From the NCBI RefSeq assembly GCF_918698095.1, contig NZ_CAKKLY010000006.1:60024-124023 (forward strand): a stretch of 64,000 nucleotides of DNA, read 5' to 3'. Origin of the DNA: Arthrobacter sp. Bi83 (lineage in GTDB: Bacteria > Actinomycetota > Actinomycetes > Actinomycetales > Micrococcaceae). Shown piece after piece: positions 8,634-16,533 of this stretch. The stretch's first letter is position 1. Every line of letters begins with the position of its first letter. The notes under the pieces were generated by a model, which was not told the DNA's origin, searched no databases, and was given only the letters and a program-made list of their open reading frames with translations. Made by a program: the position numbers and the translations under genes.

Positions 8634-9332
8634 CTAGCCTCCCGTGCTTCCGCCCTTGGAGCTGCTGCCGAAGCCGCCCCTGCTGACGGTGCCGCCCTTG
8701 CTGCTGTATCCCGTGGACGTCTTGGCCCCCTGCGGAACCGTCCTGGTGAAGCTCGGGTAGGAAGACCGGTTCTGCCCCACGCCCGGAACACTTGCTCCCC
8801 GGGCGTAGAAGTACCAGGCGTAGAGGCCGCCGCCCCGGCCAGCTGTGCTGTTGCACTGGGTGTCCTCCACCCGTTCGCCGGTCTCGTCGTTGAAGCAGAC
8901 CTGCGCGTAGTCCGCATCCTGCTCATTGCTGGCGACGATCGCCGTGATGGTGCCGGCCAGCAGCGCCGTCACGCCGAGGCCCACCACCACGGTGCGGCGC
9001 TGCGAGCGCTTTTTCCGGGCCGCTGCGGAGTTCAGTTCGCGCTCGCGCTCCCGGGCGAAGGGGTCGATGATGGGGCTCGGCGCGGGGAAGTCCGGCTGCC
9101 CCGGTTCGCCGGAGGGGCCAGCCTGGGACGTGGAGCCGGGCTTTCCGCGGCCCCGTTTGCCGGGCTTCCCCGGGCGCTGTCCGGAGGGCTTGAACAACTC
9201 GGGGTCCAGCAGCTCGGGCCGGAGCTCCGGCTTGGGCACCTGCCACGGCGGCGGCTTCGGCGCGCCGGCGGCGGACGCATCGTCGCGCGCATCGCCGTCG
9301 CGGTCTTTCGGCGGGTCTTTCTCCGGGTTCAC
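8634..9332 (-). CDS. YgiB-like (DUF1190-type) membrane-anchored protein
   Basis: A 232-residue protein with a long Pro/Gly/Asp-rich N-terminal part (1-115), a basic stretch AAARKKRSQRR, one transmembrane helix TVVVGLGVTALLAGTITAIVAS (about residues 118-139), then an external domain. The external part has two Cys (VCFND...DTQCNS) and a Ser/Gly-rich C-terminus with repeated SSKGG. GTG at 9332 preceded by AGGGGG is the best start. It resembles YgiB by its position directly before a YgiC-like ligase and by the Cys pair; sequence similarity itself is weak by eye. Function unknown. Confidence 0.6.
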   Translation of the reverse strand: MNPEKDPPKDRDGDARDDASAAGAPKPPPWQVPKPELRPELLDPELFKPSGQRPGKPGKRGRGKPGSTSQAGPSGEPGQPDFPAPSPIIDPFARERERELNSAAARKKRSQRRTVVVGLGVTALLAGTITAIVASNEQDADYAQVCFNDETGERVEDTQCNSTAGRGGGLYAWYFYARGASVPGVGQNRSSYPSFTRTVPQGAKTSTGYSSKGGTVSRGGFGSSSKGGSTGG

Positions 9333-9367
9333 GGGTCCCCCTGCTGGTCCATGCTGTCGGGTCACTC

Positions 9368-9390
9368 TGATTAAGTCATTGATTAAGTCA
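9368..9390. promoter_or_regulatory. Two direct copies of TGATTAAGTCA upstream of the ygiB-like operon
   Basis: TGATTAAGTCA occurs at 9368-9378 and 9380-9390, a 12-bp period, and a weaker form (GATTAGTCAC) follows at 9398-9407. Each copy is an imperfect palindrome. The AT content stands out in GC-rich DNA. Position about 40 bp upstream of the GTG start of the minus-strand operon suggests an operator or promoter element. Confidence 0.4.
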
Positions 9391-9574
9391 CTGCATCGAT
9401 TAGTCACGGCGGATCAGTTCACGCCGGTGGCGTGCCGTCTTGAGCGGGCGGCGCCCGCAACGGAATCCTGCAGTCAGCCTAGTAGTTGCACCGGCGTGCC
9501 GCTAACAAATATGTGGGACGGGCCACTATCGGCACACGGCATACGGCACAGTCCCGAGAACCTAGACTGTTGCC

Positions 9575-10228
9575 ATGGACACCGCCACTCTGCTTGCCGT
9601 CTGCCGGGTACACCAGCTCCTGCCTGATGAGGGGAGCGTGGGTGTCACCGCGATCGACAAACGCCCTGTCGAAGGGCCCGTGAAGGTGCACAAACTTGGC
9701 CTGCACGGCGATATCCAGGCCAGCAGGATCCACCACGGCGGCGAGGACCAGGCGCTGTATGCCTACTCCCAGGCCGATGCGGACTACTGGGTCGGTGCAC
9801 TGCAGCGCGACCTGCCGCCCGGCATATTCGGTGAGAACCTGCGCGTTGCCGGCATCGAGACCACCGGCGCCGTCATCGGCGAGCGTTGGAAGATCGGCCT
9901 GGACGTCGAAGTCGAGGTGACCTCGCCGCGCGTTCCGTGCGCTGCCTTCCAGCGGCGCATGGGGGAGAGCCAGTGGGTCAAGCGCTTCACCGAGGCCGGA
10001 CGCGTGGGCACCTACCTTCGGGTGATCCGCACCGGCTCCATCCAGGCCGGGGACCACATCCATAAGCTTTTCGTTCCGAGCCACGGAGTGACCGTTGGCC
10101 GGTGGTTCAGCCACCCGGATGTTGAAGCCATGGAGGCACTCCGTGACGCCGATGCCGACGGAGAAATCCGTCTCCAGCCCGAGTACCACGACGAATTCGA
10201 GAAGCTTCTGCGCCGCGTCGGCAGCTAG
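9575..10228 (+). CDS. MOSC domain-containing protein (YiiM-like)
   Basis: A 217-residue stand-alone MOSC protein. Typical features are KRPVEGPVKVHKLGLHGD, HHGGEDQALYAYS, FGENLRVAGI, and PRVPCAAF with the conserved Cys that in MOSC proteins handles sulfur or molybdenum cofactor ligands. YiiM-type proteins reduce N-hydroxylated compounds with a molybdenum cofactor. TAGACT lies exactly 6 nt before the ATG, so the mRNA is probably leaderless. The gene stands alone. Confidence 0.85.
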   Translation: MDTATLLAVCRVHQLLPDEGSVGVTAIDKRPVEGPVKVHKLGLHGDIQASRIHHGGEDQALYAYSQADADYWVGALQRDLPPGIFGENLRVAGIETTGAVIGERWKIGLDVEVEVTSPRVPCAAFQRRMGESQWVKRFTEAGRVGTYLRVIRTGSIQAGDHIHKLFVPSHGVTVGRWFSHPDVEAMEALRDADADGEIRLQPEYHDEFEKLLRRVGS

Positions 10229-10659
10229 CCGCGGCGGCTGCCGGCATCCAAAAAAGCGGGGAAGAACGACGGCGGAAGACCGTCGTGTGGGCAAGCTCAC
10301 CGAAGCCTGCGGGACCCTCGGTTACCCATGGGCGGAAGTATGCCCTACACTTGAAATATCCCCCACTCCGGAAATCCCTTATTCCTGCCCAATTTTTGAG
10401 GCAGGACTGGCAAGTGTTGGAGTCCGCAAATGTGATGCGGGCATTTTCATAGGGAGAGCCGGCTAAAGAAAACGCTGTACAGACTGCTGGGATAGCAGCC
10501 AAGAGATGCAGCGGGAAGTCCTGCCACGGGATTGCGAAAGCGCCGGACTTCTACGTGACCGGCCGGTCAATGTATGCCCGGCACCCACGGCACATGTACT
10601 GCGGCTCCGCTCACCTCGGGTTGTGCCGCCTGGCCCCCTATGGATGAGGAAACTTCCCT
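10229..10659 (+). other. 430-bp leader region of the DEAD-box helicase gene
   Basis: No convincing gene is seen. A 7-bp hairpin (ACGACGG 10266-10272 with CCGTCGT 10280-10286) follows the MOSC gene and could end it. Further on, GAAGTCC (10515-10521) pairs with GGACTTC (10545-10551). TTGAAA at 10351 is a possible -35 box but no good -10 is at standard spacing. DEAD-box cold-shock helicases often have long structured leaders that take part in autoregulation; that role here is inference. Confidence 0.4.
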
Positions 10660-12843
10660 ATGCCCGAAAATCACAACGACAACATCGACGCCGAGAACAC
10701 GGTCAACACCGAGAGCGCGACCGTCGAATTCACTGAGGCCGCTGCCCCCGCAGCAGAGCCCGCCGACGCTCCCACAGCAGAGGCCGTCGCTGCCGATGCT
10801 CCCGCAGCAGAGCCCGCCCCTGCCGATGCTCCCGCAGCCAAGGCCGAGGAAGACGAAGAAGAAGGCGTGAAGTTCGCCGATCTCGGCATCGACGGCCGCG
10901 TCCTGGCCGCCCTGCAGGACGTCGGCTACGAAAAGCCGTCCCCCATCCAGGCAGCAACCATCCCGCTGCTGCTTGAAGGCCGCGACGTCGTGGGCCTCGC
11001 CCAGACCGGCACCGGTAAGACTGCAGCATTCGCAGTACCGGCACTGTCCCGCCTGGCCGAGCTCCACGACCTTAACGGCCCGTCACGCAAGACGCAGGCC
11101 CTGGTTCTCGCCCCGACCCGCGAGCTCGCGCTCCAGGTTGCCGAGGCCTTCACCTCCTACGCCAAGCACATCGATGACTTCACCGTCCTCCCCGTCTACG
11201 GTGGCTCCGCCTACGGCCCCCAGCTCGCCGGCCTGCGCCGCGGTGCGCAGGTTGTCGTCGGTACCCCAGGCCGTGTGATCGACCACATTGCCAAGGGTTC
11301 CCTGGACCTGTCCGAGCTCCAGTACCTGGTGCTGGACGAGGCCGACGAAATGCTGCGCATGGGCTTCGCCGAAGACGTGGAGCAGATCTTCCAGCAGACC
11401 CCGTCAGACCGCCAGGTGGCACTGTTCTCCGCCACCATGCCGAGCCAGATCCGCCGCATGTCCAAGCAGTACCTGAACAACCCGGCCGAGATTTCGGTGA
11501 AGTCCAAGACCACCACCGGCGCCAACACCCGCCAGCGGTACCTGCAGGTCATGGGCCCGCACAAGCTCGACGCCCTGACCCGCATCCTCGAGGTCGAAGA
11601 GTTCGACGGCGTCATCGCCTTCGTCCGCACCAAGATGGCCACCGAGGACCTGGCTGACAAGCTGAAGGCCCGCGGCTTCCAGGCTGCCGCCATCAACGGC
11701 GACATCCCGCAGCAGCAGCGCGAACGCACTGTTGAAGCGCTGAAGGAAGGCCGCATCGACATCCTGGTGGCCACCGACGTCGCGGCCCGTGGCCTTGACG
11801 TTGAGCGCATCAGCCACGTGGTCAACTACGACATCCCCCACGACACGGAGTCCTACGTCCACCGCATCGGCCGCACCGGCCGTGCAGGCCGTTCGGGCGA
11901 CGCGATCCTCTTCATGACGCCGCGGGAGAAGTACCTGCTGCGCTCCATCGAGAAGGCCACCCGCCAGCCGGTCGAGCAGATGCACCTGCCCACCGCCGAA
12001 ACCGTGAACACGCTGCGCCTGGGCAAGTTCGCCGAGCGCATCACGGAGACTCTCGAGTCCGAGGATGTTGCGGCCTTCCGCGACCTCATCTCGTCCTACG
12101 AGGAAGAGCACAACGTTCCGGCGTCGGAGATCGCTGCAGCACTTGCCGTCATGGCGCAGGGCGGTCAGCCGCTCCTGGTCAAGGAACTGCCGGCGGCTCC
12201 CGAGTACCAGAAGCGCGAACGCGCCAAGGACGGCTTCGGCTCCCGTGGCCCGACCCGCACTCTGACCGAGGGCAACGCCACCTACAGGATCGCCGTCGGA
12301 CGCCGCCAGCGCGTCATGCCGGGCTCCATCGTGGGTGCCATTGCCAACGAGGGTGGCATCTCCTCGGCCCAGATCGGTGGCATCGACATCCGTTCGGACC
12401 ACTCCCTCGTGGAGCTGCCGGCGGACCTGAGCCCGGAGCAGCTGCGTGCCCTCTCCCGCACCCGGATCGGCGGCGAGCTGATCCACCTCGAGCTGGACAA
12501 CGGACGCAAGCCTTCCGGTGGCGGCGGTGAGCGTGGCGGTTACCAGGGCAACCGTGGCGGCGACCGCGGCGGCAACTTCAAGGGCAACGGCGGCTTCAAG
12601 AAGGAATTCCGCAAGAACGACGGCGACCGCGGCGGTTACGCCGGCGGCGGCGAGCGTTCCTCGGCGGACCGCGGCGGACGCTCCTACAGCGACCGCGCGG
12701 AGCGCGGCGTCAGCGCCGACTCCGGTGCAAACCGCGGCCAGGCCAGTGATTCCCGCTTCGGCGGCCACGGCGACGGTGCACGCAAGCCCCGCCACGGCAA
12801 CGAAGGCGGACACCGCGACTTCAACCGCAAGGGCAAGTGGTAA
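10660..12843 (+). CDS. deaD: DEAD-box ATP-dependent RNA helicase (DeaD/CsdA type)
   Basis: A 727-residue cytosolic RNA helicase. An Ala/Pro/Glu-rich disordered N-terminus (1-65) precedes the core. In order: Q motif GYEKPSPIQ, Walker A AQTGTGKT (114-121), PTRELA, TPGR, DEAD (226-229), SAT (257-259), FVRTK, ARGLD and HRIGRTGRAGR (about 400-410). A DbpA-type RNA-binding domain follows (about 540-615, YRIAVGRRQRV...GGIDI), then an RGG/Gly-rich tail to the end (about 625-727). Such enzymes unwind structured RNA in ribosome assembly, mRNA decay and cold adaptation. It has its own terminator and long leader. Confidence 0.95.
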   Translation: MPENHNDNIDAENTVNTESATVEFTEAAAPAAEPADAPTAEAVAADAPAAEPAPADAPAAKAEEDEEEGVKFADLGIDGRVLAALQDVGYEKPSPIQAATIPLLLEGRDVVGLAQTGTGKTAAFAVPALSRLAELHDLNGPSRKTQALVLAPTRELALQVAEAFTSYAKHIDDFTVLPVYGGSAYGPQLAGLRRGAQVVVGTPGRVIDHIAKGSLDLSELQYLVLDEADEMLRMGFAEDVEQIFQQTPSDRQVALFSATMPSQIRRMSKQYLNNPAEISVKSKTTTGANTRQRYLQVMGPHKLDALTRILEVEEFDGVIAFVRTKMATEDLADKLKARGFQAAAINGDIPQQQRERTVEALKEGRIDILVATDVAARGLDVERISHVVNYDIPHDTESYVHRIGRTGRAGRSGDAILFMTPREKYLLRSIEKATRQPVEQMHLPTAETVNTLRLGKFAERITETLESEDVAAFRDLISSYEEEHNVPASEIAAALAVMAQGGQPLLVKELPAAPEYQKRERAKDGFGSRGPTRTLTEGNATYRIAVGRRQRVMPGSIVGAIANEGGISSAQIGGIDIRSDHSLVELPADLSPEQLRALSRTRIGGELIHLELDNGRKPSGGGGERGGYQGNRGGDRGGNFKGNGGFKKEFRKNDGDRGGYAGGGERSSADRGGRSYSDRAERGVSADSGANRGQASDSRFGGHGDGARKPRHGNEGGHRDFNRKGKW

Positions 12844-12887
12844 CAGGTGTTTGGGGAGTAGTAGCTCCCCGGCAGTAGTTCCCGGCT

Positions 12888-12927
12888 AACACGCAGGGAC
12901 CGGCTTTCGAGCCGGTCCCTGCGTGTT
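12888..12927 (+). terminator. Strong hairpin terminator after deaD
   Basis: An 18-bp perfect stem (12888-12905 with 12910-12927) closed by a TTCG tetraloop lies 44 bp after the helicase stop and ends in GTGTTT. The stable tetraloop and position make an intrinsic terminator likely despite the short T-run. Confidence 0.85.
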
Positions 12928-13129
12928 TAAGGAACGGCTGAGGGAGGTTTAGGCGTGGGGCCGGAACCGGCGGACGGTGGCAGCCGCGGGGCCTCCAGAG
13001 ACGCTGTCAGGTGTCCGCAACGGCGCCGTCCGGACTGCAATCCAGGGGCGCCAGGCGGGCGTTTTGAAGGCCATAAAAATGGTTCCGACGCAACTGTTTC
13101 GTCGGCTCCGGAGGCGTTGTTCCGCCGAT

Positions 13130-13158
13130 TTGTTGGGTGGGAAATCTTCCGGTAGAGT
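13130..13158 (+). promoter_or_regulatory. tRNA promoter
   Basis: TTGTTG (13130-13135), a 17-bp spacer and TAGAGT (13153-13158) form a good housekeeping promoter 11 bp before tRNA-Thr. Confidence 0.7.
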
Positions 13159-13169
13159 ATTTACTCGTT

Positions 13170-13241
13170 GCCCCCCTAGCTCAGTGGTAGAGCGCGTTCT
13201 TGGTAAGAACGAGGTCACCGGATCGATTCCGGTGGGGGGCT
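13170..13241 (+). tRNA. trnT: tRNA-Thr (GGT)
   Basis: A 72-nt cloverleaf. Acceptor GCCCCCC pairs with GGGGGGC (13234-13240), then discriminator T. The anticodon stem CGTTC/GAACG encloses TTGGTAA, so the anticodon is GGT. The T stem ACCGG/CCGGT encloses ATCGATT, with A instead of the usual T at position 54. CCA is not encoded. Confidence 0.95.
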
Positions 13242-13302
13242 CTGAATGAGGGCCTGTGTCAGGGCGGTCTTGACCGGCTTGACACAGGTTTTTCTCATTC
13301 GT

Positions 13303-13376
13303 GGCGGTGTAGCTCAGTTGGTTAGAGCGCACGACTCATAATCGTGAGGTCGGGAGATCGAGCCTCCCCACCGCTA
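13303..13376 (+). tRNA. trnM: tRNA-Met (CAT), elongator type
   Basis: A 74-nt cloverleaf. Acceptor GGCGGTG pairs with CACCGCT (first pair G-U), discriminator A at 13376. The anticodon loop reads CTCATAA in stem ACGA/TCGT. The T loop is ATCGAGC, again with A at position 54. A paired first acceptor position argues against the initiator; an Ile(CAT) identity cannot be fully excluded, but the anticodon arm is that of elongator Met. Confidence 0.9.
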
Positions 13377-13382
13377 CAGGAC

Positions 13383-13418
13383 AAGCCCCCGGAATCCGAG
13401 AGATTCCGGGGGCTTTTT
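13383..13418 (+). terminator. Rho-independent terminator of the tRNA operon
   Basis: A 14-bp stem (AAGCCCCCGGAATC 13383-13396 with 13402-13415), 5-nt loop and a run of T. It ends the tRNA-Thr/tRNA-Met transcript. Confidence 0.95.
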
Positions 13419-13565
13419 GTGCCTTTCCCCAGGCAGAGACATCCGGGTACATCCTTGGAGCTGGATGACGCAAGCGGAGACGCCGGCCGCGATGAGCGTG
13501 CATCCCTGCTGACCACGGGCTGCTTTCGATCGCAGCTTCAGCCTGGAGGCGGGCGTATGCGGGCG

Positions 13566-14609
13566 TTATGGACCTTCGCGTGACGCGCGGGTTGTGGCGA
13601 TGAGCAAGAGGATCGACTTCGTCGCGATCGAGACGACGAGGAGCGTAACGGCGGCGAGCACTCCAACTGTGATGGCCTGCCAGGCAAAGGGTTGGAGTAA
13701 GTGCAACCACGTGATTGCTAGCGCAGCTACGCTCGCCGCGGGGAAGGTGAATGACCAGAAGCCGATCGAGAACGGCAGTGCACGGTAGCGCGGCAACAGC
13801 ATCACCTGGATCAACACCATCATCGCCGTCATCGCCGTCAACCCCTCAAAGACGTGATTGGGTCGGCCGCCGGAGATCGTAAGCCACGCTGCTGACGCGA
13901 CGGCCGGGGGAGCCATCATGATCGCGAGTGTCGGGACGAGCGGTGCGGGCATGGTTGGACGGAGCGCGAGCCGGAGGAAGAAGAACACGGAGATCACCAT
14001 CCAGAAGAAGATGCCGATTGCGAAGCTTCCCACGGCGAGCCAGTGAGGCCCCGTCTCTGCGGCAGCGAGTGCACCGACTAAACCGGCTGCACTGATGGGC
14101 AGGAAGTACCCGCCGTGAACGGATTCCAGTGGCAGCTCGCCGCGCATCCAGAAGTTCAGAATCCATGCGGCGAACGCGGCCGCGGCGGCGAGGGAGATCA
14201 ACGTCAGCACGGTTCCGGCCATCGGAATCGTGCGGTGAAGGGCTGCTCCAAGCAGCATCGCGGCGATGGGAAGCAATGCCGCAAGCGGACCCTGAGCGAA
14301 GTGCGTGAGCTGATGAGAGAGCGGCTGATCGGTGCGCGCGCCGCGATACACGTGCACCGCGATGCTCCAGATCCAGGAGATCGCAGCGATCAGCCAAAAC
14401 GCTTGCCCGAGCTCGAAGGGGAGGCCGAGCGCGGAGGTCGCCGCGGACCAAACTTGGGCGAGTCCCGCCAAGCCCAGGGGAATGGCGAGAGTGTTCAACG
14501 GGACGCGCGTGCGCACGCTTGTCGCAGAGGGGACGTGCGCCGAGAGCAGCTGAGCAGACAACGGAATGCCTTCCTGATAGGGCGTAAGAGGACCACTGGT
14601 CGGTCCCAT
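13566..14609 (-). CDS. TDT-family (TehA/SLAC1-like) membrane transporter
   Basis: A 347-residue protein with about 10 transmembrane helices. Family features are the N-terminal VPLNTLAIPLGLAGLAQVW and ESVHGGYFLPISAAGLVGA, resembling tellurite-resistance/dicarboxylate transporters and SLAC1-type anion channels. The ATG at 14609 is preferred; weak upstream AAGG. It faces a TetR gene across a 50-bp spacer. Codon use is less GC-rich at third positions than neighbours, and it lies just past tRNA-Met, which suggests acquisition by transfer. It may move tellurite, sulfite or organic anions. Confidence 0.8.
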   Translation of the reverse strand: MGPTSGPLTPYQEGIPLSAQLLSAHVPSATSVRTRVPLNTLAIPLGLAGLAQVWSAATSALGLPFELGQAFWLIAAISWIWSIAVHVYRGARTDQPLSHQLTHFAQGPLAALLPIAAMLLGAALHRTIPMAGTVLTLISLAAAAAFAAWILNFWMRGELPLESVHGGYFLPISAAGLVGALAAAETGPHWLAVGSFAIGIFFWMVISVFFFLRLALRPTMPAPLVPTLAIMMAPPAVASAAWLTISGGRPNHVFEGLTAMTAMMVLIQVMLLPRYRALPFSIGFWSFTFPAASVAALAITWLHLLQPFAWQAITVGVLAAVTLLVVSIATKSILLLIATTRASREGP

Positions 14610-14659
14610 CAGCAGTTTTTGACCTTGAAGTACAATAACATGCAAGTTACCCTGTTTCC
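14610..14659. promoter_or_regulatory. Divergent control region between TDT transporter and TetR genes
   Basis: The 50-bp spacer is unusually AT-rich and holds CTTG...CAAG ends around 14625-14647, plus TACAAT at 14631. Its size and the divergent arrangement are those of a TetR operator covering both promoters. The exact operator cannot be fixed by eye. Confidence 0.5.
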
Positions 14660-15229
14660 ATGGGTAGACCGATGCAGTTTGAGACGGACACGGCCGTCGA
14701 CAAGGCGATGGAACTGTTTTGGCGTCAGGGGTACGCCGGGACCACACCGCAGGAGCTGGCCAGTGAGCTGGGGATCGGCAAAGGCAGTCTCTACAACACG
14801 TTTGAGAGCAAGCACGCCCTGTTTATGCGTGCTCTTCGGCGCTACAGCGAGAGGCGACTCGAGCACCTGACAGACCTATTCTTAGCGCCCGGGCCGATTG
14901 GGCCGCGTCTCAAAGAGGCGATGATTGTCCTTGCCGGCGTAGGCGAGCACCAGCGGGGGTGCGTCATGGTCAATGCTGCCGCGGAGCTCGGCCCTGCCGA
15001 CGTCGACGTGAATCGCATCGCGGACGACCTCTTCACGCAAATCGAAGCGGTGTTTCGGCAAGCAATCGCGCAGGGGCAAAAGTCTGGAGAATTCGCTGTC
15101 GATCGGGTTGCCGACACTGCCGCTAGCCAACTACTTGCCTGCGTGATCGGGCTTAGCGTGCTCGTCAAGGCAGGTGGGCCGTCGGAGAGGTTCCGCGGCG
15201 TTATCGACGGCATCGTGGACGGATTGTGA
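14660..15229 (+). CDS. TetR-family transcriptional regulator
   Basis: A 189-residue TetR-type repressor. The N-terminal DNA-binding domain carries AMELFWRQGYAGTTPQELA and IGKGSLYNTFESKHALF (about 14-56), the standard helix-turn-helix and tyrosine motif. The C-terminal ligand domain includes GCVMVNAAAELGP, as in the YxaF/LmrA-like subgroup. It is divergent from the TDT transporter and probably represses it. Codon use matches the transporter, not the flanking genes. Confidence 0.9.
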   Translation: MGRPMQFETDTAVDKAMELFWRQGYAGTTPQELASELGIGKGSLYNTFESKHALFMRALRRYSERRLEHLTDLFLAPGPIGPRLKEAMIVLAGVGEHQRGCVMVNAAAELGPADVDVNRIADDLFTQIEAVFRQAIAQGQKSGEFAVDRVADTAASQLLACVIGLSVLVKAGGPSERFRGVIDGIVDGL

Positions 15230-15472
15230 TGCCGAAGAGAATCCACGTTTAGACCTGGCCGCGAGCCGGTCAGTCTGATGCCGTGAAGACTTCATCTATC
15301 CGCCGATCGACGATTCCCGCCGCGCGCACCAAGCAGGGGCGGTGGCCCGCTCATTCCCCGTGAACCAGAGCGGGCCACCTACCGCGCCGTAGATGATCGA
15401 GACCCGTTACGGCCGCGGTAGACGGATGGTACGTCATCGACCTTGGGACCCGGGCGCACGGAACAAGAAAAT
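15230..15472. other. Intergenic region after the TetR gene
   Basis: No gene is seen between the TetR stop and the terminator at 15473. Codon-like periodicity is absent and no recognisable promoter or repeat was found. It probably marks the right edge of the acquired TDT/TetR pair. Confidence 0.4.
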
Positions 15473-15504
15473 GCCCCGCGCGGCCATGTAGGGCGGCGCG
15501 GGGC
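15473..15504 (-). terminator. Hairpin terminator of the HNH nuclease gene
   Basis: GCCCCGCGC (15473-15481) pairs with GCGCGGGGC (15496-15504). Read on the minus strand it is followed by ATTTTCTT, a fair U-tract, 43 bp after the nuclease stop. On the plus strand only TTT follows. Confidence 0.75.
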
Positions 15505-15546
15505 TTTCCCCGGCGCTTCAGTCTCTGTCCGGCTCGGCACGACGCC

Positions 15547-16266
15547 TTAGACCCTGGTGACGCCGATCCTTACGTTGGGGCAGGAGTCCGCATACCGGAT
15601 CAGCGCCGCCTTCTCTGCGCTGTCCACCCGCAGGCCCCACCGGATCTTCACCGCGATCCACTGGCCGATGTAGGCGCATCTGTTCGCGGGAGGCATCCAC
15701 GACTCCGGGCCCCTGGCCTGCTTGGCGGAGTTGAGCGCCGACGTCTGGGCACTGAGGGACCGGGCGTCGCCGAGATCGTTGTAGAACGCCACCCGGCGCG
15801 CCTGCGACCAGTAGCGCGCGCCCGAGCCCCACGCCTCGTGGACGGGGACGGTGTGGTCTATCTGAACCGTTGAGGCATATGTGTGAACACGGTTGTCCCA
15901 GGAGGTCACCCACCTTCCCCTGCTGGCGGTGCAGCCGCGGCTGGTGTAAGCGAGGGCGGCTTTGGACTCCTGGACCAGGACTTCCTGCCTGGTGTTTTGG
16001 CAGTCGCGGTTGGTGTCGTTCCAATCGCCAAAATACCGGGCCCTGTCGTAGCCGGCGTTGTTCTCGGCCGCCACCGCGAGCGACCGCGCCGCGGTGCGCA
16101 GCGGCGCTGAGTAGTTTGTGGCAGCCTCCGCCGGGACGGCCAGCCCGGCGAGCAGAAGTCCCGCGGCCACGGCGGACGCGGCGAGAGACCGGCCCAGCAC
16201 CACGGGACTGGTGAATGTAGCGAGTGACGCCCGGATTCGGGCGTGCTTGAACCGGCCTGCCGGCAT
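15547..16266 (-). CDS. secreted HNH-family endonuclease (DUF1524/GmrSD-like)
   Basis: A 239-residue exported nuclease. ATG at 16266 is chosen because GGGGGA lies directly upstream; an ATG four codons earlier overlaps that ribosome site. The signal peptide is long, with hydrophobic core LAASAVAAGLLLAGLAVPAEAA (about 29-50) and AEA cleavage site. The mature protein has IDHTVPVHEAW, the HNH-type catalytic His region, and LNSAKQARGPESWMPP with NRCAYIGQWIAVK, typical of DUF1524 nucleases. It probably degrades extracellular DNA. It stands alone. Confidence 0.85.
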   Translation of the reverse strand: MPAGRFKHARIRASLATFTSPVVLGRSLAASAVAAGLLLAGLAVPAEAATNYSAPLRTAARSLAVAAENNAGYDRARYFGDWNDTNRDCQNTRQEVLVQESKAALAYTSRGCTASRGRWVTSWDNRVHTYASTVQIDHTVPVHEAWGSGARYWSQARRVAFYNDLGDARSLSAQTSALNSAKQARGPESWMPPANRCAYIGQWIAVKIRWGLRVDSAEKAALIRYADSCPNVRIGVTRV

Positions 16267-16533
16267 GGTTTCCCCCATTTGAGTTCATGAAAAGTGGCAC
16301 CGATGGATGCGAAGACCAGCATGACAGTCCGGAATGCCCCGAAACCGATCCTTGATGGGGTCTTGATGCAATCCTGTGTGAATGCTGCGACTGGCCGCCG
16401 GCCGGGGCAGAGACGGAGGAATTGTGCCGGGCAGCGTTGGTTCCCGTTCGCTGTTATCCGCAGGCGTTGTAATCCGGACCAGCCGAATCTAACGTCGGAC
16501 TGACTGCAGGCAAGCGGAAGCGGGAGGCGCGTC

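Noticed and set aside
11404..12813. 469-codon minus-strand frame opposite deaD
   Set aside because: Shadow of the helicase gene; Gly/Val/Ala/Leu repeat-like composition and no ribosome site.
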